The translations under genes were made by a program, and so were the position numbers. From Methylocella tundrae (GTDB lineage Bacteria > Pseudomonadota > Alphaproteobacteria > Rhizobiales > Beijerinckiaceae), in the NCBI RefSeq assembly GCF_901905185.1, contig NZ_CABFMQ020000109.1:62001-126000 (forward strand): a stretch of DNA of 64,000 nucleotides, given 5' to 3'. The notes under the pieces are model-generated. The model did not search any database and was not told the origin of the DNA. It saw only the letters and a list, made by a program, of their open reading frames with translations. Below, in pieces: positions 17,817 to 26,753 of this stretch (position 1 is its first letter; every line of letters starts with the position of its first letter).

Positions 17817-18854
17817 ATGAAATTTCTCGACCAGGCCAGAGTTTACATACGTTCGGGCAACGGCGGCGCAGGCTGCCTGTCGTTCCGGCGCGAGAAATTC
17901 ATCGAATTCGGCGGCCCCGACGGCGGTGACGGCGGACGCGGCGGCGACGTCATCGTCGAATGCGTCGGCGGCCTCAACACACTGATCGACTACCGCTACC
18001 AGCAGCATTTCAAGGCGAAGACCGGGACCCATGGCATGGGCCAGAACCGCTCCGGCGGCAAAGGCGCCGACGCTATTCTGAAGGTGCCAGCCGGCACGCA
18101 GATCTTCGACGAGGAAGGCGAACAGCTCATCGCCGATCTGACCGAGATTGGCCAGCGCGTCACGCTCGCTCGCGGCGGCAATGGCGGCTTCGGCAACGCG
18201 CATTTCAAGACGGCGACGAATCAGGCGCCGCGGCGCGTCAATCCCGGCCAGGAGGGCGAAGAACGCACCATCTGGCTGCGCCTCAAGCTGATCGCCGACG
18301 CCGGGCTCGTCGGACTGCCGAACGCCGGCAAATCGACCTTTCTTTCAATAGTCAGCGCGGCGCGGCCGAAGATCGCCGACTATCCCTTCACGACGCTCCA
18401 TCCGCAACTCGGCGTCGTCGCTTGCGACGGGCGCGAGTTCGTCCTCGCCGACATTCCCGGCCTGATCGAGGGCGCGCATGACGGCGTTGGCCTCGGTGAT
18501 CGCTTCCTTGGCCATGTCGAGCGCTGCCGCGTGCTTTTGCATCTCGTCGACGCCAATACGGAGCACGCCGGCAAAGCCTACAAGACCGTCCGCCGCGAAC
18601 TCGAAGCTTATGGCGAGGGCCTTGCCGACAAGCCCGAGATCGTCGCTTTGTCAAAGATCGACAGCGTCGACGCCGAGACCCTGAAGCAGCAGGCCCTGCG
18701 CCTGAAGCGCGCCGCCAAGCGCACGCCGCTGAAAATTTCGGCCGCGACCAACGTCAACGTGCGCGAGGCCTTGCGTGCTGTTCTGGCCGAGATCGACGCG
18801 GCCGACGCTCAACAGGAGGCGGCGGTGGCGCCCGCCGCCGAGTGGGCGCCATGA
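17817..18854 (+). CDS. obgE: Obg family GTPase
   Basis: ObgE is an essential GTPase that binds the 50S subunit and links ribosome maturation with the stringent response. The 345 residues have the glycine-rich Obg fold first (GGPDGGDGGRGGDV, about 32-45). The G domain follows, with P-loop GLPNAGKST (166-174), the switch region DYPFTTLHPQLG, DIPGLIEGA (212-220) and the base-recognition SKID in place of NKxD. The C-terminus is short and acidic/Ala-rich. Its stop overlaps the proB start (ATGA), so translation is coupled. Confidence 0.96.
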   Translation: MKFLDQARVYIRSGNGGAGCLSFRREKFIEFGGPDGGDGGRGGDVIVECVGGLNTLIDYRYQQHFKAKTGTHGMGQNRSGGKGADAILKVPAGTQIFDEEGEQLIADLTEIGQRVTLARGGNGGFGNAHFKTATNQAPRRVNPGQEGEERTIWLRLKLIADAGLVGLPNAGKSTFLSIVSAARPKIADYPFTTLHPQLGVVACDGREFVLADIPGLIEGAHDGVGLGDRFLGHVERCRVLLHLVDANTEHAGKAYKTVRRELEAYGEGLADKPEIVALSKIDSVDAETLKQQALRLKRAAKRTPLKISAATNVNVREALRAVLAEIDAADAQQEAAVAPAAEWAP

Positions 18855-20017
18855 GTCAGAGCTCCGCCGCGAGACGCTTCGCCAGCGCCCTGCCCCGGCT
18901 CGATCAATTCCGCAGGATCGTGATCAAAGTGGGCTCGTCTCTTCTCGTCGACCGGGCTCAGGGCCGCGTCAAACGGGAATGGCTCGCCTCCCTGGCGCGG
19001 GATATAGCTGCGCTGCATGCCAAAGGCGCTGATGTCCTCGTCGTCTCGTCGGGGTCGATCGCGCTGGGCCGAACCGTGCTCGGCCTGCCGGACGGAAATC
19101 TCAAGCTCGAGGATAGTCAGGCCGCCGCCGCCGTCGGACAGATCGCGCTGGCAAGGATTTGGGCCGAAACGCTCGCCGATCTTTCCATCACGGCGGGGCA
19201 AATTCTCGTCACCTTCGGCGATACCGAACAGCGCCGCCGCTATCTCAATGCGCGGGCGACGATCGGGCGCCTGCTTGATCTTCGCGCCGTGCCCGTCATC
19301 AATGAAAACGATACGGTGGCGACATCCGAAATCCGCTATGGCGACAATGACCGCCTCGCCGCGCGCGTCGCCACCATGGCCAGCGCCGATCTTTTGATTC
19401 TGCTGTCTGACGTTCAGGGGCTTTACACCGCGCCGCCCAATGAGAACCCCGACGCTGCGCTGATTCCGGTTGTGCCGCGCGTGACTGCGGAGATCGAAGC
19501 GATGGCCGGCGGCGCAGCTTCTCATTTGTCGCGCGGCGGCATGCGCACCAAGATCGAGGCGGCCAAAATCGCAACGACAGGAGGCGCACATATGCTGATC
19601 GCCGACGGGAGGGTTAAACATCCCGTGGCCCGCATCAGCGAGGGGGCTCCATGCACCTGGTTCCTGACAGGCTCCAGCCCCGTCACCGCGCGCAAAAAAT
19701 GGATCGCCGGCTCGCTTGAGCCACGCGGCGCGCTGCATCTTGACGCCGGCGCCGAGCGCGCCATCCTGTCGGGCGCGAGCCTGCTGCCGGCCGGCGTCAC
19801 ACGCGTCGAGGGTAATTTCGCGCGCGGCGACTGCGTGCTGATGCGCAATGTGCAGGGCGGCGAGATCGGGCGCGGCCTCGTCGCCTATGACGCCGGCGAA
19901 GCGGTGCTGATCGCCGGCCGCAACTCGCACGATATTGAAGAGCTGCTCGGCGAGCCGGGCCGCGCGGCGCTGATCCACCGCGACGACATGGTGGTGGCGG
20001 GCGACCGGCTGGGCTGA
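18851..20017 (+). CDS. proB: glutamate 5-kinase
   Basis: ProB phosphorylates glutamate to gamma-glutamyl phosphate, the first and feedback-regulated step of proline synthesis. The 388 residues contain the amino-acid kinase domain (RIVIKVGSSLLVD near 24; VSSGSIALG; NENDTVATSEIRYGDND) and a C-terminal PUA domain (about 290-388), so it is the full two-domain form. ATG 18851 overlaps the obgE stop as ATGA; the frame also allows GTG 18842 but coupling favours the ATG. proA follows after 34 bases, forming a proBA unit within the obgE operon. Confidence 0.95.
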   Translation: MSQSSAARRFASALPRLDQFRRIVIKVGSSLLVDRAQGRVKREWLASLARDIAALHAKGADVLVVSSGSIALGRTVLGLPDGNLKLEDSQAAAAVGQIALARIWAETLADLSITAGQILVTFGDTEQRRRYLNARATIGRLLDLRAVPVINENDTVATSEIRYGDNDRLAARVATMASADLLILLSDVQGLYTAPPNENPDAALIPVVPRVTAEIEAMAGGAASHLSRGGMRTKIEAAKIATTGGAHMLIADGRVKHPVARISEGAPCTWFLTGSSPVTARKKWIAGSLEPRGALHLDAGAERAILSGASLLPAGVTRVEGNFARGDCVLMRNVQGGEIGRGLVAYDAGEAVLIAGRNSHDIEELLGEPGRAALIHRDDMVVAGDRLG

Positions 20018-20051
20018 TTTCCAACAAGCGCAAAAGACTCGGGCAACGGCG

Positions 20052-21344
20052 ATGGACAATTTGAAGCGCGTCGAAAACAGCGGCCAGGACGTGGAAACGC
20101 TGATGGCTGGACTGGGGCGCAAAGCGCGCCAAGCGGCCCACACGCTCTCTCTCGCGTCGACGGAGACGAAAAACCACGCCCTGCGAGCAGCGGCCGCGGC
20201 GATCCGGGCCAATGCCGAAGCGATCATGGCGGCCAATGCGCAGGATTTTTCCGCAGCCAAGGCCAAAGGCGTCTCCGGCTCTTTCCTTGATCGCCTGAAC
20301 CTCGATTCCGGCCGCATCGAAGCCATGGCGAAAGGCGTCGAGGAGATCGCCGCCCTGCCCGATCCCGTCGGACGCGTGCTCGCGCGCTTTGAACGTCCGA
20401 ACGGACTGTTGATCGAACGGGTCGCGACCCCGCTCGGAGTCATCGGCATTATTTATGAAAGCCGCCCCGCTGTGACCGCGGACGCCGGCGCGCTCTGCCT
20501 CAAGGCCGGCAACGCCGCGATTCTGCGCGGCGGCTCCGAGAGCCAGCGCTCGACGCAGGCGATCCACGCCTGTCTCGTCGCGGGGCTCACCGAGGCCGGG
20601 ATGCCCCCCGCGGCGATCACGCTCGTGCCCGTCGTTGATCGCGCCGCCGTCGGCGCGATGCTGACCGGGCTCTCCGGCAATATCGACGTGATCGTGCCGC
20701 GCGGGGGCAAGAGCCTTGTAGCCAGGGTGCAAGAAGAAGCGCGCGTGCCCGTCTTCGCCCATCTTGAAGGGGTCGTGCATATTTTTGTCGATCGCGACGC
20801 CGATCTCGCGAAAGCGTCCAGAATCATTCTCAACGCGAAAATGCGCCGCACCGGCGTTTGCGGCGCGGTGGAGGCGCTGCTCATTGATCGCGCCTGCGCG
20901 CCGACGCATCTTGGCCCGCTTGTCAAAATGCTGATCGAGGCCGGCTGCGCCGTGCGCGGCGACGCGGAGGCCTGCGCCGCCGCCCCCCGCGTCACGCCGG
21001 CGAGGCCGGAGGATTGGGGCAAGGAATATCTCGACGCCATCATCGCCGTGCGCGTCGTCGAGGGGATCGACGAGGCGATCGCGCACATCGAAACTTATGG
21101 CTCGCATCATACCGACGGCGTCATCACCGAGAATGCGGCGACCGCGGAGCGTTTCCTCAAAGAGGTCGATTCGGCCATCGTCGTCCATAACGCCTCGACG
21201 CAATTCGCCGACGGCGGCGAATTCGGCTTCGGCGCCGAAATCGGCATCGCCACAGGGCGGATGCATGCGCGAGGTCCTGTCGGGCTCGAACAGCTGACCT
21301 CGTTCAAATATCGGGTGCATGGCAGCGGGCAGATTCGTCCGTGA
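20052..21344 (+). CDS. proA: glutamate-5-semialdehyde dehydrogenase
   Basis: ProA reduces gamma-glutamyl phosphate with NADPH to glutamate semialdehyde, which cyclises towards proline. The 430 residues are the normal length. Family marks include GVIGIIYESRPAVTADAGALCLKAGNA (about 132-158), PRGGKSL and the catalytic cysteine in KMRRTGVCGAVEALL. The C-terminal STQFADGGEFGFGAEIGI is diagnostic of ProA. The start is ATG 20052. Its stop overlaps the GTG start of nadD, continuing the chain of coupled genes. Confidence 0.96.
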   Translation: MDNLKRVENSGQDVETLMAGLGRKARQAAHTLSLASTETKNHALRAAAAAIRANAEAIMAANAQDFSAAKAKGVSGSFLDRLNLDSGRIEAMAKGVEEIAALPDPVGRVLARFERPNGLLIERVATPLGVIGIIYESRPAVTADAGALCLKAGNAAILRGGSESQRSTQAIHACLVAGLTEAGMPPAAITLVPVVDRAAVGAMLTGLSGNIDVIVPRGGKSLVARVQEEARVPVFAHLEGVVHIFVDRDADLAKASRIILNAKMRRTGVCGAVEALLIDRACAPTHLGPLVKMLIEAGCAVRGDAEACAAAPRVTPARPEDWGKEYLDAIIAVRVVEGIDEAIAHIETYGSHHTDGVITENAATAERFLKEVDSAIVVHNASTQFADGGEFGFGAEIGIATGRMHARGPVGLEQLTSFKYRVHGSGQIRP

Positions 21345-22027
21345 GGATCAGCCCGCCACGTCTTGAGGCGCTTTACAGGCAAATAGACGTCGCTTCGCTC
21401 GAAGGGCACAGGGGCGGACAAGAACATCCAGGACTTGTCAGGCTGCCGCCGCACTATAAAGGGCTGCGCGTCGGGCTGTTCGGCGGGAGCTTCAATCCGC
21501 CACATAAGGGGCATCGCGCGGCGAGCTTGCTGGCGCTGCGGCGATTGCGGCTCGATCGCGTCTGGTGGCTCGTCAGTCCCGGCAATCCGCTGAAGGATAA
21601 GACGGAACTCGCTCCTCTGGGTCAGCGCATGGCTGCGGCGCAAAAGCTCGCCTGCCACCCACGGATCAAGGTCACAGGCGTCGAGGCGGCGATCGACACG
21701 ACCTACAGTTTCGAGACGGTCGCTTATTTGAAACGACGTTGCCCCGGCGTTCATTTCGTGTGGATCATGGGCGCCGACAATCTCGCCGGATTTCACCGCT
21801 GGAAACGCTGGCGCGATCTCGTCGCTCTCGTGCCGATCGCGATCATCGACCGGCCGGGCTCGACACTAAAGGCCATGTCGACGCGGGCGGGACGGATGCT
21901 CGCTCCCTATAGGCTGCCCGAAAACGCCGCCGCGCGCCTTGCGGCTGCGAAGCCGCCGGCTTTCGTTTTCCTGCATGGGCCGCGCTCCCCGCTATCATCG
22001 ACAGCGTTGCGCAAAAGCCGCCCATAG
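21341..22027 (+). CDS. nadD: nicotinate-nucleotide adenylyltransferase
   Basis: NadD adenylates nicotinate mononucleotide to deamido-NAD. The 228-residue protein has the nucleotidyltransferase motif GLFGGSFNPPHKGH (about 45-58) and the C-terminal SSTALRKS phosphate-binding motif; WIMGADNLAGFHRW is typical of NadD. Translation starts at GTG 21341, overlapping the proA stop by four bases. The N-terminal 40 residues before the Rossmann strand are longer than in E. coli, as in many Rhizobiales. The common downstream partner rsfS is not here; a reverse-strand gene follows. Confidence 0.94.
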   Translation: MRISPPRLEALYRQIDVASLEGHRGGQEHPGLVRLPPHYKGLRVGLFGGSFNPPHKGHRAASLLALRRLRLDRVWWLVSPGNPLKDKTELAPLGQRMAAAQKLACHPRIKVTGVEAAIDTTYSFETVAYLKRRCPGVHFVWIMGADNLAGFHRWKRWRDLVALVPIAIIDRPGSTLKAMSTRAGRMLAPYRLPENAAARLAAAKPPAFVFLHGPRSPLSSTALRKSRP

Positions 22028-22047
22028 GCTGAGCCCCACCCGAGAGC

Positions 22048-22824
22048 CTACCGGCTGATGCCTTGCGCCGCGTCGATGAGCGGCTGCGCCGGCACCCGGA
22101 TGAGCCCGTGAGTCGGCCTGTCGAGATCGAAAACCAGCATGATCAGCACCGCGACCGTGAGCGACATGATGAGGTCCGGCACACGCCTCTTCGCCCCGAC
22201 GACGCCGGAATTATAGCCGGTGAACCCCATCGCCACCATTGCGACGCAGATCAGCATGGCCATCACGGCGACGGGGACGGGATAGCGCAACGCCGTGAGG
22301 CGCTTTTCATGGATGTTATTCATCTCGTTCAAGGATGCGACGAAGCGATCGACCGGGAGCGACTGCGGGGCCGCCGCGCTCACGGCCACGGCCTGCCGCC
22401 ACAGCTTCCCCTGAATGTCGAGGGATTGAGCGATCTCTCTTTCCATATCCGACCGGTCGGCGGAAACGCCGAGCCTCACCCGAACGGCGGCATAGTCACG
22501 CAGCAAGGCGAGGACAGGTCCTTGCGCCGCCTCCGGCAGCATGAGGGCGAAATTCGCCGTGCTGCCGATGGCGTTGGCCTCCTCCAGCACCATTTTGCAG
22601 CGAGCGTCAAAACGCGACAGAGCAATGGAGAAACTGAAAGCCAGCAGCAGCGCGAGCAGACCAAGAGCCGCGGCGGTCAGCGTGCCGATGTCGGCGCCTT
22701 GCGATGAAGGTCCACGATACCGCCGCCCGATCCAATTGCCGAGTTCCGCGGCTCCCACGATGAAGATGACGGCCGCCGGATAAAAATTTCCCTTGCCTAG
22801 CTCAAAGGTCCCCAGGATGCTCAC
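22048..22824 (-). CDS. DUF4239-type (bestrophin-like) membrane protein
   Basis: A 258-residue inner-membrane protein. Two hydrophobic segments near the N-terminus (about 15-30 and 47-70, the latter TLTAAALGLLALLLAFSFSIALSRFD) and two near the C-terminus (about 184-203 and 218-234) flank a cytosolic or periplasmic helical domain. This matches DUF4239, related to bestrophin-type proteins; I do not know a tested function. The start is GTG 22822-22824 with a strong gggaggag six bases upstream. It follows the polyferredoxin gene by 47 bases and may belong to the same iron operon. Confidence 0.75.
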   Translation of the reverse strand: MSILGTFELGKGNFYPAAVIFIVGAAELGNWIGRRYRGPSSQGADIGTLTAAALGLLALLLAFSFSIALSRFDARCKMVLEEANAIGSTANFALMLPEAAQGPVLALLRDYAAVRVRLGVSADRSDMEREIAQSLDIQGKLWRQAVAVSAAAPQSLPVDRFVASLNEMNNIHEKRLTALRYPVPVAVMAMLICVAMVAMGFTGYNSGVVGAKRRVPDLIMSLTVAVLIMLVFDLDRPTHGLIRVPAQPLIDAAQGISR

Positions 22825-22871
22825 GCGAACTCCTCCCGGCGCTCAACTGACCTCGCGGCGGCGCTAAAACC

Positions 22872-24332
22872 CTACCAGATCCAGAAAAGCAGCGCCCAGC
22901 TGAAGACGCCGATCGAGGCGGCAAGCCCGGCGCCCGCTGTCGCAGCGAAACGGCGCAGAGGGCTTTTGGTCCAGCGGCCGGCGATCCGCCATGCCAGAAC
23001 GATCGACCAGAGCGCCGCGCCCCCCAGCAATCCGGCGCGCAAGAGGCTGAGGAAAGCGAACGAGACGCCTTCGGCCCGCAGCAGGGAAACAGTGGTCATG
23101 CTAAGGCCCAGAAAGACGCCGCAGGCCGCAATCGGAATGAGGCTTTGCGCGAGATGGTGATAGCGCTCCGAGGCATAGGCGCCGAGACTGCGCGTCGCGC
23201 CGTACAGGCAGGCTGAAACCAGGGCGCCAATGGCGACGGCGGTGGCGGCGATGTAGAATATGAGAACGGCGCCGTCGAGAAGGGTCAGCTGATCGTTGAC
23301 GTCCGGATAATTGGTGAAAATCCACCACGGAGCCGAAGCCTGCAAAGGCCACATGACGCCGCTGTCGATGAGCCAGGTCGCCAGATCCTGCTTGATCTCG
23401 ACATACCAGGGGCTCGCCCCCCAATGGAACGCGCCAGCGGCGACCCCCATCAGGCCGAAAACGATGAGCAGCGTCTCGACGGGCTTGGGCGCCGCGCCCG
23501 CGACCTCGACGATCTCCTGATTTGGCGAACGCGGCGCAAGTTCGATGGCGTCGCGGAACCCGCTGCAGCGGCCGCACATATGGCAATCGTGATTGCCCTT
23601 CATCAACCGGAGCGGCACCAGCGGCGCGCAATTCACCCGCCTGACGCCTGCGTTATGCGCATGCCGCGATCTCGACCAGGCCTCTTCGTCGACCCTGAAA
23701 TGAACCGGCGCGAGCTTCGCCAAAAGGCCGAAGACGCCATTCACGGGGCAAAGATAACGGCACCAGACGCGCTTGTTGCGGCCGTAAAGATAGCCAATGC
23801 CGATCGCGCCCGCCGTCGAGCCACCGAGGATCAGGAGAGCAGGCTTCGGATATTGATAGACGCTGATCATCTGGCCGTAAATCGTGGTGCAGACGAAAGC
23901 GACGAAAGGCCAGAATTTCCAGGTGACCCAGCGCGGCACCGCAAGGCCTCGGCCGTGACGGCTGACCATTTCCGTCAGCGCCCCTTCCGGACAGAAAACG
24001 CCGCACCAGGTGCGTCCGACCAGCACCATGCTGAGCAGCACAAAAGGCCACCAGACGCCCCAGAAGGCGAATTGGGCGAAGAGCGTGAGATTGGTCCAGA
24101 TATGCGCCGTGCGTTCCGGCAAAGGCAGGAATGCAGGAACCGCGACCAGCAAGAGATAAGCGAAGACGACGACCCACTGCACGCGCCGGATCAGTTTCTG
24201 ATGGAGCCGCAGCCAATCGCCGAAATGGCCGAGCGCGCGCGACAACGGCGAGCGCCGCGGCGGCTCGCCCCCCTGCGCCGACGGCCCCCCCGCGAGATCC
24301 GCCTCGGTCTCTCTCGCAACCAGATAAGCCAT
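22872..24332 (-). CDS. membrane polyferredoxin (4Fe-4S, NapH/NosR-like; FtrD-type)
   Basis: A 486-residue membrane protein with several helices and iron-sulphur motifs: CGVFCPEG (about 110-117), CRYLCPVNG (about 191-199) and CHMCGRCSG. Such proteins pass electrons across the membrane. In FtrABCD iron systems the FtrD polyferredoxin is thought to reoxidise or reduce iron around the Ftr1 permease. Here it lies 136 bases downstream of a cupredoxin gene and a P19 gene on the same strand, supporting an FtrD-type assignment. The expected permease gene is missing. NosR/CcoG-like relatives are alternatives, but the neighbours favour iron. Confidence 0.82.
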   Translation of the reverse strand: MAYLVARETEADLAGGPSAQGGEPPRRSPLSRALGHFGDWLRLHQKLIRRVQWVVVFAYLLLVAVPAFLPLPERTAHIWTNLTLFAQFAFWGVWWPFVLLSMVLVGRTWCGVFCPEGALTEMVSRHGRGLAVPRWVTWKFWPFVAFVCTTIYGQMISVYQYPKPALLILGGSTAGAIGIGYLYGRNKRVWCRYLCPVNGVFGLLAKLAPVHFRVDEEAWSRSRHAHNAGVRRVNCAPLVPLRLMKGNHDCHMCGRCSGFRDAIELAPRSPNQEIVEVAGAAPKPVETLLIVFGLMGVAAGAFHWGASPWYVEIKQDLATWLIDSGVMWPLQASAPWWIFTNYPDVNDQLTLLDGAVLIFYIAATAVAIGALVSACLYGATRSLGAYASERYHHLAQSLIPIAACGVFLGLSMTTVSLLRAEGVSFAFLSLLRAGLLGGAALWSIVLAWRIAGRWTKSPLRRFAATAGAGLAASIGVFSWALLFWIW

Positions 24333-24468
24333 CGAATTCAGGTCTCCGCTCTCACGCCTGACGTCGCCAGCGCCTCGCTTAACGTATGCTTTTCTCCAAA
24401 ATGTCTGCGACCGGTCGCGCTGCGCCTCACTTTATTGCGAGGCAGAGGCCGTTCCAGACAAGAGCTAT

Positions 24469-24819
24469 TCATTTCGCAATGATAACGGCCTTTGGCGCGT
24501 CCGGGTGAAAATCATCGAAAAACTGATATTCGCCGGGGTCCAGCGTCCTGAACACGAGGATCGACGTCGAATTTGGCGCAAGCACTTTTTCCTTGCGCAA
24601 TTCAGCGCTTTCGAATTCCGCCGGCGTATCGCCCGTATTACGCAGTTCAAGCTTGAAGCGCGTGTTGGCGGGCACCTCGACGCGCAAGGGCGCGACCTTG
24701 CCGTCGTGGAACTCGAGCGTAAACGTCGGCTCTTCGTCGGCGCTGAGAGGCGCTCCGATCAAAAGAAGGCTCAAGACAAGCCAAAGCGTCGCAACATTCT
24801 TCAAGCTTTTGCCTTCCAT
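24469..24819 (-). CDS. periplasmic cupredoxin-domain protein (EfeO/FtrB-like)
   Basis: About 116 residues from ATG 24817-24819, opening with a signal peptide (SLKNVATLWLVLSLLLIGAPLSA). The mature part is a cupredoxin-like beta domain: PLRVEVPANTRFKLELRNTGDTPAEFES, then LDPGEYQFFDDFHPD, as in the N-terminal domain of EfeO. In FtrABCD systems the FtrB protein is thought to oxidise ferrous iron handed over by the P19 protein. An in-frame ATG at 24853-24855 is an alternative start, 22 bases after the P19 stop; neither start has a clear ribosome binding site. Further upstream starts would overlap the P19 gene. Confidence 0.8.
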   Translation of the reverse strand: MEGKSLKNVATLWLVLSLLLIGAPLSADEEPTFTLEFHDGKVAPLRVEVPANTRFKLELRNTGDTPAEFESAELRKEKVLAPNSTSILVFRTLDPGEYQFFDDFHPDAPKAVIIAK

Positions 24820-24877
24820 GCTGACGCGGCGCGCCTTGAGGCCGAATGCTGACATAAGGGGAGCGGCCTGCCGGCGG

Positions 24878-25423
24878 TCAATAGGCGCCCTTCTTCCCGG
24901 GCCCCGCGTAAGTAAACTCATACTCGACGGTGAAGGGCTTGAACCAGGGCGCGACGCCGGTCTCCTTATCGACATGACGTCCGAAGTGGGCATGCGGATT
25001 TTCATTCGGCGGAATGATCGTCAGGGCGAGCCTATACTTGCCGGGACCGAATAGTTTGACGTTATCGCCATAATGCGGGCCGTCGGCGGCGACCATCGGC
25101 ATGAAGCTGCCCTTGAGGGTCTGATTGTCGTCGAGCTTGGTCAAAACGTAATCGACCCCAAGGTAGGGGATCCAGTCGCCCTGTGCAAATCCGTTGACGT
25201 TGCCTTTCGCCGCGTGGATGTCGGCTTCAAGATGAACGTCCGAATCCTTGGCCGGACGCATCATGTCCGGCGGGTCCATTTCGATCGGCTGCAGATAGAC
25301 GGCGCCGATCTCCATGCCGCCTTGCTCCTGCGGCTTACCGATGGGATATTCCTTGGCGATGGCGGGAACCGCGACGAAAGACGCCAGGGCGAGAGCGACG
25401 AGAGCAGGGCCAAATAGCTTCAT
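24878..25423 (-). CDS. periplasmic iron-binding protein, P19/Tp34 (FtrA-like) family
   Basis: A 181-residue exported protein: signal peptide MKLFGPALVALALASFVAVPAIA, then a mature domain with EIGAVYLQPIEM, HLEADIHA, the VGPHYGD-like DGPHYGDNVKLFGPGKYRL and NPHAHFGRHVDKETGVAPWF. These are the marks of the P19/Tp34 high-affinity iron (and copper) binding family. ATG 25421-25423 has AAGGAG seven bases upstream. It is the first gene of a reverse operon with the cupredoxin and polyferredoxin. The AT-rich upstream region (25500-25595) should hold the promoter; it includes an Irr-box-like half site (ttctaaac on the reverse strand, near 25572), which is weak evidence of iron control. Confidence 0.88.
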   Translation of the reverse strand: MKLFGPALVALALASFVAVPAIAKEYPIGKPQEQGGMEIGAVYLQPIEMDPPDMMRPAKDSDVHLEADIHAAKGNVNGFAQGDWIPYLGVDYVLTKLDDNQTLKGSFMPMVAADGPHYGDNVKLFGPGKYRLALTIIPPNENPHAHFGRHVDKETGVAPWFKPFTVEYEFTYAGPGKKGAY

Positions 25424-25595
25424 TTTTTCTCCTTGCGACGCCTCAGCGCACAGAAACTGGACAGGCCAGCAACGCGAAGCGGTTATCGCGTCTCGATTGA
25501 CGAGGACTCTTAGACTAAAACGATGACATCTTGAAATAGGAGAATGAAACTTTATAATCACTCTAACAAGTCAAGTTTAGAATTCGTATAATCTA

Positions 25596-26663
25596 TTACA
25601 TCGCCTCAACGACGTTTGGCGCTTCAACGCCAAGGGCGCGTCGAAGGCGGTCGCGATCGTTCTCACGTCCCGGTATCGCGAGACGAAGCCAGTCTGGACG
25701 CGCGTCGAAGCGCCGCACCCAAATCCCGGCCCTGGCCAGCGCCTTGAAACGCCGCCCGGCGTCGGGCGCGGCCACAAGACGGAATAACGGGCTCCCGCCA
25801 TAAAGCTCAAAACCCGCGCTTTTGAGAATCGCATCGAGCGCCGCGGCGTCCCCCTTCAGCCTTTCGCGCGCCGCCGCGAACCACGGCGAATCGGCAAGGG
25901 CTTGCGCGCCGATCGCGATCGCTGCGCCTGAGATTGGCCAGCACCCGAACGCCGCACGCAGCTTCAAAGCCATGTCGCGCGGCGCGATGGCGAAGCCAAG
26001 CCGGAGCCCCGGCAAGCCAAAGGTCTTGCCGAAGGATCGCAGAACGATGGCGCCGGATCGCGGCAGGTCTGGCGCAAGGCTGACGCCGGGTTCAAGAAAA
26101 TCGGCGAAGGCTTCATCGACGATGAGAAGTTTGCCGCGCTCCCGAAAGCCTTCCGCCAAGCCGCGAAGGTCGTCGCGGGCAATGAGCCGGCCGTCCGGAT
26201 TATTTGGATTGACGATGACGCCGACATCCTTGTCGCCAAACCCGTCGAGATCATTGACGATCGACGTCGCAGCGCCAGAGGCTCGCCAGGCGGAAAAATG
26301 TTCGAAATAGGTAAAGCCAAGGATGCCGACGCGACGCGCCGGAAAGAGATGCGGCAGCCAGTTGATGATGGCCTGCGTCCCCGGAGCCGCGACAATCTCC
26401 GCGTCACGCGAGGCCCCATAGGCGGTCCTGGCGGCGGCCTCGAGCGCGGCCAGCCCCGCCGCGTCCGGCAGACGCGTCGAGCTTTCGGCGGACGGCGGCG
26501 AGAAAGGATAGCAATAAGGATTGACGCCGGTCGAAAGATCAAGCCAAGGCTCAGGCGCGTATGGAAAAGCCCGGCGCGCAGCCGAAAGATCGCCGCCATG
26601 AGCTTGCCTTCCAGCGTCATGGCCGGGGATAAGGTCAGTCGCGCGTTCCGTGTTGCCGCTCAA
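25596..26663 (-). CDS. cobC: threonine-phosphate decarboxylase, cobalamin biosynthesis
   Basis: CobC (CobD in Salmonella naming) is a PLP enzyme making (R)-1-aminopropan-2-ol phosphate for the corrin side chain. The open frame runs much further upstream as antisense to cbiB and cobQ, but homology begins near HGGDLSAARRAFP. The best start is TTG 26661-26663, eight bases after GGAGG, giving 355 residues. Family marks are DLSTGVNPY (42-50), NPNNPDG (152-158), the Asp of IVDEAFADF and the PLP lysine of SFGKTFGLPGLRLG (Lys213). It diverges from cbiB, the enzyme that uses its product. Confidence 0.9.
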   Translation of the reverse strand: MSGNTERATDLIPGHDAGRQAHGGDLSAARRAFPYAPEPWLDLSTGVNPYCYPFSPPSAESSTRLPDAAGLAALEAAARTAYGASRDAEIVAAPGTQAIINWLPHLFPARRVGILGFTYFEHFSAWRASGAATSIVNDLDGFGDKDVGVIVNPNNPDGRLIARDDLRGLAEGFRERGKLLIVDEAFADFLEPGVSLAPDLPRSGAIVLRSFGKTFGLPGLRLGFAIAPRDMALKLRAAFGCWPISGAAIAIGAQALADSPWFAAARERLKGDAAALDAILKSAGFELYGGSPLFRLVAAPDAGRRFKALARAGIWVRRFDARPDWLRLAIPGRENDRDRLRRALGVEAPNVVEAM

Positions 26664-26753
26664 TTGCGGCGCCTCCTCGGAAAGCCGGTCAATCTGTCCT
26701 CGATCATGGTTTAACGCCTTACCGCCTTCACCGATTCCGCCGGACTTCGACCC

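Noticed and set aside
23424..24482. 352-codon forward frame antisense to the polyferredoxin, checked as a possible permease
   Set aside because: It is charged and His/Arg-rich with no membrane helices and no RExxE motif, so it is not the missing FTR1.
25560..25590. Irr/Fur box upstream of the P19 iron gene
   Set aside because: Only a half-site (ttctaaac) is visible and no full palindrome, so no separate regulatory feature is claimed.
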